Below the pieces are notes generated by a model. That model ran no database searches, had not been told where the DNA came from, and saw only the letters and a list, made by a program, of their open reading frames with translations. From Alistipes sp. (GTDB taxonomy: Bacteria > Bacteroidota > Bacteroidia > Bacteroidales > Rikenellaceae): a stretch of 5,310 nucleotides of DNA. Numbering within the stretch: position 1 is the first letter of the stretch; every line of letters starts with the position of its first letter. Positions 1 to 5,310 of the stretch are shown here, one piece after another. The translations under genes and the position numbers were made by a program. The stretch covers positions 1 through 5,310 of the forward strand of contig JAGBYV010000129.1 in NCBI GenBank assembly GCA_017628595.1, read 5' to 3'.

Positions 1-738
1 GATGTAGTCAAATTCTCTATCGAGGAACCATGTCATTCCCTCCTCGTCATTAACGGTCCAGGCGTTGAGGTGTATGCCACGCTCCTTGAAGGTCGCAATC
101 CACTCGGGATGGTTGAAGAAGTGAACATCCTGATAGTCAATAGCCTCTACGCCATAATGCAATACCGAATCGGGATGCATCTCGGGTAGCTCGGTCTGCC
201 AGCGACCCAGGTAGGCGATGGGCAGAGTGGTAATCTCGCGCATAGCCTCGTAGGTGGGGTATGCCGCAACCAGATACTCAACCCACTTCTCAGCGGCCAT
301 CTCCTGTACCAGACGAGCAGTCTCAATACCAATCTTTATGGCGTGCTCACGCGTGCCGATATTCTTCACGTCGATAATGAGCTTTGTGCCCGTCTGCTCC
401 TTTGCTACGGCGATGTACTCGCGTAGCGTGGGCAGCTTCTCGCCATTGGGCAGGGGTGTGGCTACCAATTCGGCATAGGTGGCATTCTGTATCTCCAGAC
501 CATTATAGGTGGGGTCGTGGTTGATGACAAGCGAGTCGTCGGCCGTCAGGTGTACGTCACACTCCGATCCGTGGCAACCCATCTCGGCAGCAGCGCGGAA
601 CGAAGCGAGTGAATTCTGGGGATGACCCGTATTTTTCCATGCGCCACGATGGGCGATGACTTGATTGTCATGAAAATGGGGACGGTTGGCACATCCCATG
701 ATGCCGAGTGCCGCCGCCAAAATTAAAAATCTCTTCAT
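1..738 (-). CDS. Glycerophosphodiester phosphodiesterase family lipoprotein (3' end cut by window edge)
   Basis: Reading leftward from the ATG at 738-736, an open frame of 246 codons runs off the window without a stop. The N-terminus (MKRFLILAAALGIMGC) is a lipoprotein signal peptide with the lipidated cysteine at residue 16; no acidic stretch follows it, so a periplasm-facing anchor is more likely than surface display. GDPD-family TIM-barrel motifs appear in order: AHRG at 29-32, PQNSLASF at 40-47, ECD (metal-binding Glu59 and Asp61) at 59-61, NHD with catalytic His74 at 73-75, LIIDVKN at 120-126 and AWTVND at 226-231. The family hydrolyses glycerophosphodiesters to glycerol-3-phosphate and an alcohol using a divalent metal. 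Compared with the usual 250-300 residues, only the tail is missing. The common PEN(T/S) motif reads PQNS here. It is transcribed divergently from the GH127 operon, so a functional link is not implied. The family call is firm; the substrate is not known. Confidence 0.93.
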   Translation of the reverse strand, partial: MKRFLILAAALGIMGCANRPHFHDNQVIAHRGAWKNTGHPQNSLASFRAAAEMGCHGSECDVHLTADDSLVINHDPTYNGLEIQNATYAELVATPLPNGEKLPTLREYIAVAKEQTGTKLIIDVKNIGTREHAIKIGIETARLVQEMAAEKWVEYLVAAYPTYEAMREITTLPIAYLGRWQTELPEMHPDSVLHYGVEAIDYQDVHFFNHPEWIATFKERGIHLNAWTVNDEEGMTWFLDREFDYI

Positions 739-759
739 TGTATTTGGTTTTTGTTATCT

Positions 760-767
760 CAAAGGTA
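760..767 (-). promoter_or_regulatory. Bacteroidota -7 promoter box for the phosphodiesterase gene
   Basis: The minus strand reads TACCTTTG, an exact match to the Bacteroidota primary-sigma -7 consensus TAnnTTTG, ending 21 nt before the phosphodiesterase ATG. No TTTG-type -33 element is visible 19-21 nt upstream. The call therefore rests on one box plus its position, and the leader would be very short, roughly 15-18 nt. Confidence 0.55.
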
Positions 768-788
768 GGGAATATTTTTTGAAAATGC

Positions 789-796
789 TATCTTTG
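789..796 (+). promoter_or_regulatory. Bacteroidota -7 promoter box for the GH127 operon
   Basis: TATCTTTG matches the Bacteroidota -7 consensus TAnnTTTG exactly and ends 25 nt before the ATG at 822, giving an expected leader of about 20 nt. No convincing TTTG -33 box lies 19-21 nt upstream (that stretch reads around GGTAGGG). The promoter may therefore be weak or activator-dependent. No ribosome-binding purine run precedes the start codon, as is common in this phylum. Confidence 0.6.
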
Positions 797-821
797 TGGA
801 AAGAAATAAACTTTTTGCACT

Positions 822-2837
822 ATGAAGATCCGAACCCTAATTACCGCATCAGCCCTTAGCGCCGTGCTGATGTCGTGCTCTGAGCCTGCCACGACCAACG
901 TTGCCCCATACGAGGGAGCCATTACTCAGATTCCATTTCATGAGGTGTCGCTCGATGACAGCTTCTGGCTTCCGCGCCTTGAGACGCAGAAGAAGACCTT
1001 GGTGCCCTTCTCGCTCGACAAGAACGCTTTTGTGGTCGAGAATCTGCGCCGTGTGGGTGCCTACCTGCGTGGTGAGCGTGTGACAGAACGTTTGGAGGGC
1101 CGTTATTATGTCGCTTCCGATCTGTTCAAGGTGATGGAGGGTGCGGCCTATCTGCTCACGCTGGAGAAGGATGAGGCGCTGGAGCGTCAGATGGATGAGA
1201 TAATCGACGTGATTGCCGCAGCGCAGGCCCCCGATGGCTATCTCTACGAGCATCATATCATGCCTGTGCATCTGCGTAATCCGGGCAATCATGCTGGCGA
1301 TAGACCATATTCGTATGTTGATCACAGCCACGAGTTGTACAACATGGGCCATATGTACGAGGGTGCCGTAGCTTACTATCGTGCTACGGGCAAGCGCAAG
1401 TGGCTGGATGTGGCGGAGAAGAATGCCCGCCATATAAACAAAGTATTCTTCGAGGGCGATCCCGCCTACAACGATGGCAAGCCCGTAATGCAGGCTCCGG
1501 GTCACGAGGAGATCGAGCTGGCGCTGGTGAAGCTGCATCAGGCTACGGGCGAGCAGTTGTATCTCGAGATGGCAAAGAAGTTTATTGATATACGTGGTGT
1601 GACATACTCACCCGATGGCGAGGGTGTGCAGACCTCGGACTATGCGCAACAGCATCAGCCCGTGCGCGAGCAGCGTGAGGCGGTGGGTCACTCGGTGCGT
1701 GCCATGTATCTCTACTCGGGTATGGCCGATGTGGCGGCAATGACCGGCGATGAGACACTGACCCCTGCGCTGGATGCTATCTGGCACGATATAGTTGACA
1801 AGAAGATGCACATCACGGGCGGATTGGGTGCTGTGGCTGGATTGGAGAAGTTTGGCCCTGCCTATGTGCTGCCCAATGTGGAGACCTATGATGAGACGTG
1901 TGCGGCGGTTGGTAATGTGATCTTCAACTACCGTATGTTCCTTATGACGGGCGATGCCAAGTATATCGATGTTGCCGAGGTGGCACTCTACAATAATGTG
2001 CTGGCGGGTGTGAATCTTGCGGGCAACCGTTTCTTCTACGTCAATCCGTTGGAGACCGATGGCAAGCGCACCTTCAACCACGGCACGGCAGGTCGCGCCG
2101 AGTGGTTTGGTACGGCGTGTTGTCCCTCGAATCTGGCACGACTTATTCCGCAGGTGTCGGGTATGACATACTCTGTGGCTGAGGATAACCTCTACTGCGG
2201 TTTCTATATCGGTAGCCAGACCGAGGTTGAGGTAGCGGGCGGCAAGGTGGCGCTCAAGCAGCAGACCCTCTATCCTTTCGACGGAAAGGTTACAATTGCC
2301 GTTTCGCCCGAGGCCGAGCAGCAGGAGTTTACTCTTTGGCTTCGCGTGCCGACGTGGAGTGGCGAGAAGTTCGTGCCGGGCGAGTTGTACGATTATGCCG
2401 ATGAGCAGACGGCCGCTGTCGAGCTTCGCGTGAATGGTCGCAAGGTTAAGACCAATGTTGTTAATGGCTTTATCCCCGTGCGTCGCACCTGGCAGCAGGG
2501 CGATGAGGTTGTGCTCAGTTTGCCTATGCCCGTGCGCTATAACGTAGCCGATGAGCGTGTGGAGGCCGATCGTGGCAAGGTGAGCATCACCCGAGGTCCG
2601 TTGGTATATTGTGCCGAGGAGCCTGACAATGCGCAGCAGGTGTCGTCGGTTGTAGTTGATAAGGTGGGGCAGCAGGGTGAGTTGAAGCCCTTTGCCGATG
2701 GCGTGCTTAAGGGAATTCCCGCCATTACCTTGGCGGCGAAGGATGGCGCGCTGACTCTTATTCCGTACTACGCATGGAACAACAGAGGCGATGGTACGGC
2801 TATGAATGTATGGTTTAATTCGGAAGATGTAAAATAA
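822..2837 (+). CDS. GH127 family (DUF1680) beta-L-arabinofuranosidase-like lipoprotein
   Basis: A 671-residue protein. Residues 1-19 form a lipoprotein signal peptide ending in the lipobox LMSC (Cys19); the next residues SEPATT are not the acidic run of surface-exported Bacteroides lipoproteins, so a periplasmic location is inferred. The body matches GH127: an alpha/alpha-barrel domain of about residues 40-440, then beta-sandwich domains to the end, with ITGGLGA at 331-337, PYYAWNNRG at 648-656 and MNVWF at 661-665. The active site of the characterised enzyme HypBA1 (acid/base Glu322; zinc ligands Glu338, Cys340, Cys418; nucleophile Cys417) appears to be complete: Glu342, then DETC with Glu358 and Cys360, then TACC with Cys433 and Cys434, the spacings Glu322-Glu338-Cys340 being identical. 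Characterised members release beta-L-arabinofuranose; Bacteroides BT1003 in the same family instead removes aceric acid from rhamnogalacturonan II, so the exact sugar is open. It is the first gene of a three-gene operon. Confidence 0.92.
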   Translation: MKIRTLITASALSAVLMSCSEPATTNVAPYEGAITQIPFHEVSLDDSFWLPRLETQKKTLVPFSLDKNAFVVENLRRVGAYLRGERVTERLEGRYYVASDLFKVMEGAAYLLTLEKDEALERQMDEIIDVIAAAQAPDGYLYEHHIMPVHLRNPGNHAGDRPYSYVDHSHELYNMGHMYEGAVAYYRATGKRKWLDVAEKNARHINKVFFEGDPAYNDGKPVMQAPGHEEIELALVKLHQATGEQLYLEMAKKFIDIRGVTYSPDGEGVQTSDYAQQHQPVREQREAVGHSVRAMYLYSGMADVAAMTGDETLTPALDAIWHDIVDKKMHITGGLGAVAGLEKFGPAYVLPNVETYDETCAAVGNVIFNYRMFLMTGDAKYIDVAEVALYNNVLAGVNLAGNRFFYVNPLETDGKRTFNHGTAGRAEWFGTACCPSNLARLIPQVSGMTYSVAEDNLYCGFYIGSQTEVEVAGGKVALKQQTLYPFDGKVTIAVSPEAEQQEFTLWLRVPTWSGEKFVPGELYDYADEQTAAVELRVNGRKVKTNVVNGFIPVRRTWQQGDEVVLSLPMPVRYNVADERVEADRGKVSITRGPLVYCAEEPDNAQQVSSVVVDKVGQQGELKPFADGVLKGIPAITLAAKDGALTLIPYYAWNNRGDGTAMNVWFNSEDVK

Positions 2838-2845
2838 AGAGAGTT

Positions 2846-3214
2846 ATGGAATTAGGATTGACTTATGAAAGTTGTACTGTAGTTGCGGAAAGTAACACAG
2901 CGTTGGCTCTTGGTTCGGGCGATATGGAGGTGTTTGCTACGCCTGCAATGGTGGCACTGATGGAGAATGCGGCTATGCTTGCCGTGAAGGATTCTCTGCC
3001 CGAGGGTTCGACCACGGTGGGTGTTGAGATGCAGACTTCGCACATCAAGGCCTCGGCGCTGGGCGCAAATATCAAGGCCTCGGCAACACTCGTCGAGGTG
3101 GATGGTCGTCGCCTTACGTTCGACGTAAAGGCGTGGGATGAGAAGGCTACAATTGGCGAGGGTCGCCACGTGCGCTTTGTGGTGGATCGCGAGCGTTTCT
3201 TAAGCAAATTATAG
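2846..3214 (+). CDS. FlK-like hotdog-fold acyl-CoA thioesterase
   Basis: A 122-residue protein with no signal peptide, so cytosolic. It resembles fluoroacetyl-CoA thioesterase FlK of Streptomyces cattleya: the segment VFATPAMVALMENAA (29-43) corresponds to FlK VFATGFMVGLMEW. The FlK catalytic triad Thr42, Glu50, His76 maps without gaps to Thr32, Glu40 and His66. The end of the hotdog sheet is also family-like (VDGRRLTFDVKAWDE, 84-98). The loop that carries FlK's substrate-gating Phe33 and Phe36 is shortened here and lacks phenylalanine, so fluoroacetyl-CoA specificity should not be assumed. The likely reaction is hydrolysis of a short acyl-CoA, perhaps housekeeping or metabolite repair. It starts 8 nt after the GH127 stop, following AGAGAG, which could act as a weak ribosome-binding site, and ends 1 nt before the next start, so it is co-transcribed with both. 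The fold is firm; the substrate is unknown. Confidence 0.85.
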   Translation: MELGLTYESCTVVAESNTALALGSGDMEVFATPAMVALMENAAMLAVKDSLPEGSTTVGVEMQTSHIKASALGANIKASATLVEVDGRRLTFDVKAWDEKATIGEGRHVRFVVDRERFLSKL

Positions 3215-3215
3215 G

Positions 3216-4943
3216 ATGAAAAAGTTCGTTTCAGGTCTTGTGCTTACGCTTGCCGTTGTGGTGGCGCAGGCACAGATGGTGTGGTATGACCCGATGCAGG
3301 CCGATGGGAGCGTAATGCAGAATCAGGCCTTTGCGGAGGAGATTCACGGCTATGCCCGTCTGCCCAAACGTGCCCAGGTAGAGGTGCGTGATGCGGTGTG
3401 GTCGCTGGCGCAGAACTCGGCCGGTGAGATGATAGCCTTCTACACCAATTCGCCCGATGTGGAGGTGCGTTATACCACCACATCGACGTCGTATGCCATG
3501 CCTCATATGCCTGCAACGGGTGTGTCGGGTGTGGATCTCTATCGCATCGACAGCGATGGCGCGGAGGCCTACTGTGCTGGTCGCTACTCGTTTGGCGACG
3601 ATGGCGTGACCTATAAATTTACGGGAATGCCCACCTCGCCCCAGCACCATAAGCTGGGCTATGAGTACCGCTTGTATCTGCCGCTGTATAACGGTGTTAA
3701 GCAGATGCAGATTGGTGTGAAGGAGGGTAGCGAGTTTCGCTTTGTTCCGACGCGCGAGGAGCGCCCCATTGTGCTCTATGGTACATCCATCGCTCAGGGT
3801 GGTTGCGTGTCGCGTCCCGCTATGGCGTGGGGTACGATTCTGCAGCGAGCATTGGATCTGCCACTCGTGAATATGGGCTTTTCGGGTAATGGCCGACTGG
3901 AGCGGGAGGTGCTCAGTTATATCTGCCAGATGGATGCCAGACTCTATATCCTGGATTGTCTGCCCAATATTCTGGAGGATCCCGTGGAGGATATCGAGCG
4001 CCTGACCGTGGAGGCTGTGCGTCAGATTCGTCAGAAGAGCGAGGAGCCAATTCTGCTCGTCGATCACGTGGGTTACACCACATTCGACACCAATCCCAAG
4101 AATCAGGATTATGTAACGGTTGCCAATAAGGCTTCGCGCCGCGCCTACGAGAAGTTGCTGGCCGATGGGGTGAAGAATCTCTTCTACATCACGCGTGAGC
4201 AGATGGGCATAACCCTTGAGATGGCGGTGGATGGCAACCACCTCACCGACCTGGGACAGATGCAGCAGGCAAGGGCTGTGGAGAGTGTCGTACGCGATAT
4301 TTTGCATATGCCCAAGGGTGACAAACGCACCCAGCAGGCCGTAAAGCAGCGCCGTGAGCCTGCAACGTATGAGTGGGCGGAGCGTCACGCATCAATCCTA
4401 AGGGCTGTGAAGATGTCGGCACCGAAGAGCGTAATTCTTGGCAACTCGATTGTTCACTATTGGGGTGGTGCGCACCGCATCGAGAATGGTCGCAAGGTGT
4501 GGAATGAGAAGATGAAGGAGTACCTCAATATGGGTTGCGGATGGGATCGCATCGAGAATGTTCTGTGGCGTGTCTATCACGGTGCGCTGGATGGTTACAA
4601 GGCCGAGCGTGTGGTTGTGATGATTGGCACGAACAATCTGGGAACCGATACAGATGAAGATATTATAGCCGGCCTGGAGCATCTGCTTGAGGCTATTCGC
4701 CAGCGTCAGCCTGAGGCCGAGATTCGTGTGGTGGGACTGCTGCCACGCCGTGGCCAGGAGCAGAGGGTAAAGGATGTGAATGTGCGTATGCGTGCTATGG
4801 CAGAGCTGGGTGGTTATGACTACGTGGATGTGGGCGCAAGCCTATTGCAGCAGGATGGTAAGATTATGGAAGAGTGCTTTACCGATGGTCTGCACCCCAA
4901 TGAGCTGGGTTATGGCCGTATCGTCGAGCAGATTATACAATGA
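3216..4943 (+). CDS. Secreted tandem SGNH/GDSL hydrolase (two esterase modules)
   Basis: A 575-residue protein. Residues 1-19 are a signal peptide (KK, hydrophobic core, likely cleavage after AQA), so it is exported. Residues about 21-180 form the N-terminal beta domain of SGNH-type esterases, with the diagnostic GxDLY motif as GVDLY at 105-109. Module 1 (about 183-365) has block I GTSIAQGG (nucleophile Ser191), block II around NMGFSGNG (219-226), block III DCLPN (247-251) and block V DGNH (Asp339, His342). After a charged linker (about 366-400), module 2 (about 404-575) has block I LGNSI (Ser411), block II NMGCG (438-442), block III GTNN (471-474) and block V DGLHP (Asp557, His560). Both Ser-Asp-His sets look complete, so both modules may be active. 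Family members are often carbohydrate deacetylases or acyl esterases; the ester here is unknown. Its start lies 1 nt after the thioesterase stop, indicating translational coupling. Confidence 0.88.
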   Translation: MKKFVSGLVLTLAVVVAQAQMVWYDPMQADGSVMQNQAFAEEIHGYARLPKRAQVEVRDAVWSLAQNSAGEMIAFYTNSPDVEVRYTTTSTSYAMPHMPATGVSGVDLYRIDSDGAEAYCAGRYSFGDDGVTYKFTGMPTSPQHHKLGYEYRLYLPLYNGVKQMQIGVKEGSEFRFVPTREERPIVLYGTSIAQGGCVSRPAMAWGTILQRALDLPLVNMGFSGNGRLEREVLSYICQMDARLYILDCLPNILEDPVEDIERLTVEAVRQIRQKSEEPILLVDHVGYTTFDTNPKNQDYVTVANKASRRAYEKLLADGVKNLFYITREQMGITLEMAVDGNHLTDLGQMQQARAVESVVRDILHMPKGDKRTQQAVKQRREPATYEWAERHASILRAVKMSAPKSVILGNSIVHYWGGAHRIENGRKVWNEKMKEYLNMGCGWDRIENVLWRVYHGALDGYKAERVVVMIGTNNLGTDTDEDIIAGLEHLLEAIRQRQPEAEIRVVGLLPRRGQEQRVKDVNVRMRAMAELGGYDYVDVGASLLQQDGKIMEECFTDGLHPNELGYGRIVEQIIQ

Positions 4944-4966
4944 TGTAACAAGGTTTTTTGCAGATA

Positions 4967-4998
4967 AGTCGGAGTAAATTTTGCCGATTGATTTTTTT
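4967..4998 (+). terminator. Possible weak terminator after the operon
   Basis: AGTCGG (4967-4972) can pair with CCGATT (4984-4989) in a 6-bp stem with one G-U pair and an 11-nt loop, followed by GA and seven T (4992-4998). It sits 23 nt after the SGNH gene stop. The stem is short and the loop large, so termination may be partial. It overlaps the -33 element of the tRNA promoter. Confidence 0.3.
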
Positions 4999-5010
4999 GC
5001 ATTACTTTTG
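4980..5010 (+). promoter_or_regulatory. Bacteroidota promoter for tRNA-Gln
   Basis: TTTG at 4980-4983 and TACTTTTG at 5003-5010 match the -33 and -7 consensus elements of the Bacteroidota primary sigma factor, separated by exactly 19 nt, which is in the optimal range. The expected transcription start is around 5015-5018, just ahead of the tRNA at 5032. This is the best-formed promoter in the window, as expected for a stable RNA gene. Confidence 0.75.
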
Positions 5011-5031
5011 TCACCGCTTACGAGCAACGAT

Positions 5032-5105
5032 TGAGCTATGGTGTAACGGTAACACAGCAGATTTTGGTTCTGTTATTCTGAGTTCGAATCTCGGTAGCTC
5101 AACCA
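5032..5105 (+). tRNA. trnQ: tRNA-Gln (anticodon TTG, reads CAA)
   Basis: A full cloverleaf can be folded. The acceptor stem TGAGCTA (5032-5038) pairs with TAGCTCA (5095-5101). The D stem GTGT (5041-5044) pairs with ACAC (5052-5055), with GG in its loop. The anticodon stem GCAGA (5057-5061) pairs with TCTGT (5069-5073) around loop TTTTGGT, placing anticodon TTG at 5064-5066. The variable loop is TATT. The T stem CTGAG/CTCGG encloses TTCGAAT (5083-5089). The discriminator is A5102 and CCA is encoded at 5103-5105. The weak first pair U1-A72 is a known glutamine identity feature and supports the call independently of the anticodon. Confidence 0.96.
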
Positions 5106-5109
5106 CAGA

Positions 5110-5140
5110 GGGGGGAGATGAAATATCTCGCCCCTTTTTT
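5110..5140 (+). terminator. Intrinsic terminator of the tRNA-Gln gene
   Basis: GGGG (5110-5113) and GAGAT (5115-5119) pair with ATCTC (5125-5129) and CCCC (5131-5134) across one G/G mismatch, around the loop GAAAT. Six T (5135-5140) follow directly, and another five T come after one G. It begins 5 nt past the tRNA 3' CCA, in the place expected for the terminator of a single-tRNA transcript. Confidence 0.85.
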
Positions 5141-5152
5141 GTTTTTAGGGTT

Positions 5153-5273
5153 GAACGTGTCTAATAAGGTGATTTCTGCGTTACGCTCGCCCTCAAAATG
5201 CTCATTTACGCCTCAGTAAACTCCGCTTTTTCGGGCTTCGCAAGCCTTGAAATCCCTCTTTTTATACACGTTC
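5153..5273. repeat. 121-bp imperfect palindrome, possible dispersed repeat
   Basis: The two halves are reverse complements at several spaced blocks sharing nearly the same centre (about 5212.5-5213): GAACGTGT (5153-5160) with ACACGTTC (5266-5273), GATTTC (5171-5176) with GAAATC (5249-5254), GCCC (5189-5192) with GGGC (5233-5236), and TTTAC (5205-5209) with GTAAA (5216-5220) around a 6-nt loop. Each arm also carries a small hairpin of its own: GCGT/ACGC in 5178-5186 and GGCTT/AAGCC in 5234-5246. The stretch from 5141 to the window end has no credible gene. The structure could be a non-coding intergenic repeat, a miniature mobile element or a structured RNA; the sequence alone does not decide. 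Confidence 0.6.
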
Positions 5274-5308
5274 TAACAGAATTGAGGCTGTTTAACGTCC
5301 TTGTTAGA
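5272..5308. repeat. Short inverted repeat at the window end
   Basis: TCTAACA (5272-5278) is an exact reverse complement of TGTTAGA (5302-5308), with 23 nt between. The outer copy also belongs to a 12-nt stretch (5299-5310) that is the reverse complement of 5158-5169 with one mismatch. The sequence stops here, so the full element cannot be delimited. No T-run follows within the window, so a terminator cannot be claimed. Confidence 0.35.
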
Positions 5309-5310
5309 CA

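Noticed and set aside
849..1538. Minus-strand open frame (229 codons) opposite the GH127 gene
   Set aside because: Its composition is that of an antisense shadow, no domain is visible, and the plus-strand frame carries the complete GH127 active site.
3044..3084. Exact 14-nt direct repeat ATCAAGGCCTCGGC at 3044-3057 and 3071-3084 inside the thioesterase gene
   Set aside because: It encodes two IKASA strands 9 codons apart in frame; only two copies, best explained by similar peptide and codon preference rather than a functional repeat.
2863..3207. Minus-strand open frame almost coextensive with the thioesterase gene
   Set aside because: The plus-strand frame has an intact FlK-type triad and operon spacing; the antisense product is Ser/Thr/Arg-rich with no motif.
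3231..4388. Long minus-strand open frame (385 codons) opposite the SGNH gene
   Set aside because: It lies wholly antisense to a well-supported gene, has no recognisable motifs (rich in His, Leu, Arg and Ile as expected from reversed codons), and has no promoter box. It results from codon bias.
4958..5164. Plus-strand open frame of 68 codons spanning the tRNA gene
   Set aside because: It runs through the tRNA promoter, the tRNA and its terminator, so it cannot be a real coding region.
5083..5310. Integration site for a mobile element at the tRNA 3' end
   Set aside because: The tRNA T-arm and acceptor sequence is not repeated downstream in the window, and no integrase gene is visible.
5141..5310. 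CRISPR array or small gene in the final stretch
   Set aside because: There are no regularly spaced direct repeats and no open frame with convincing codon use; the symmetry is inverted, not tandem.

Overview
The window looks like chromosomal DNA from a gut-type Bacteroidota (Bacteroidales) bacterium. Three things point there: promoter boxes of the Bacteroidota form TAnnTTTG lie upstream of three transcription starts, good Shine-Dalgarno sequences are absent, and the gene content is lipoprotein and secreted carbohydrate-active enzymes. The coding DNA is moderately GC-rich and favours GAG, CAG and GGC codons. That would suit Alistipes or a relative better than low-GC Bacteroides, but the genus is a guess.

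Layout. Positions 1-738 (minus strand) hold a nearly complete glycerophosphodiester phosphodiesterase lipoprotein gene whose 3' end is cut by the window edge. Positions 739-821 form a divergent promoter region, with one -7 box for each direction placed back to back. Positions 822-4943 (plus strand) hold three tightly packed genes with gaps of 8 and 1 nt, almost certainly one operon: a GH127-family beta-L-arabinofuranosidase-like lipoprotein, a small FlK-like hotdog thioesterase, and a secreted protein with two SGNH/GDSL hydrolase modules in tandem. Positions 4944-5031 contain a possible weak terminator overlapped by a well-formed promoter, followed by a tRNA-Gln(TTG) gene at 5032-5105 and its intrinsic terminator at about 5110-5140. 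From 5141 to the end there is no gene. Instead there is a 121-bp imperfect palindrome (5153-5273), followed by a further inverted-repeat arm reaching the last base of the window.

How the genes may work together. The GH127 enzyme (removing arabinofuranose or a related sugar) and the double SGNH protein (probably removing acyl esters) fit periplasmic trimming of esterified plant pectin or arabinan side chains. The thioesterase between them has no export signal and should be cytosolic, acting on an acyl-CoA whose identity cannot be read from sequence. No SusC/SusD pair, sensor or sugar transporter lies in the window, so assignment to a polysaccharide utilisation locus is only an inference. Nothing here proves a new system. 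The least explained items are the thioesterase's place in a carbohydrate operon, the tandem SGNH fusion, and the palindromic repeat after the tRNA.
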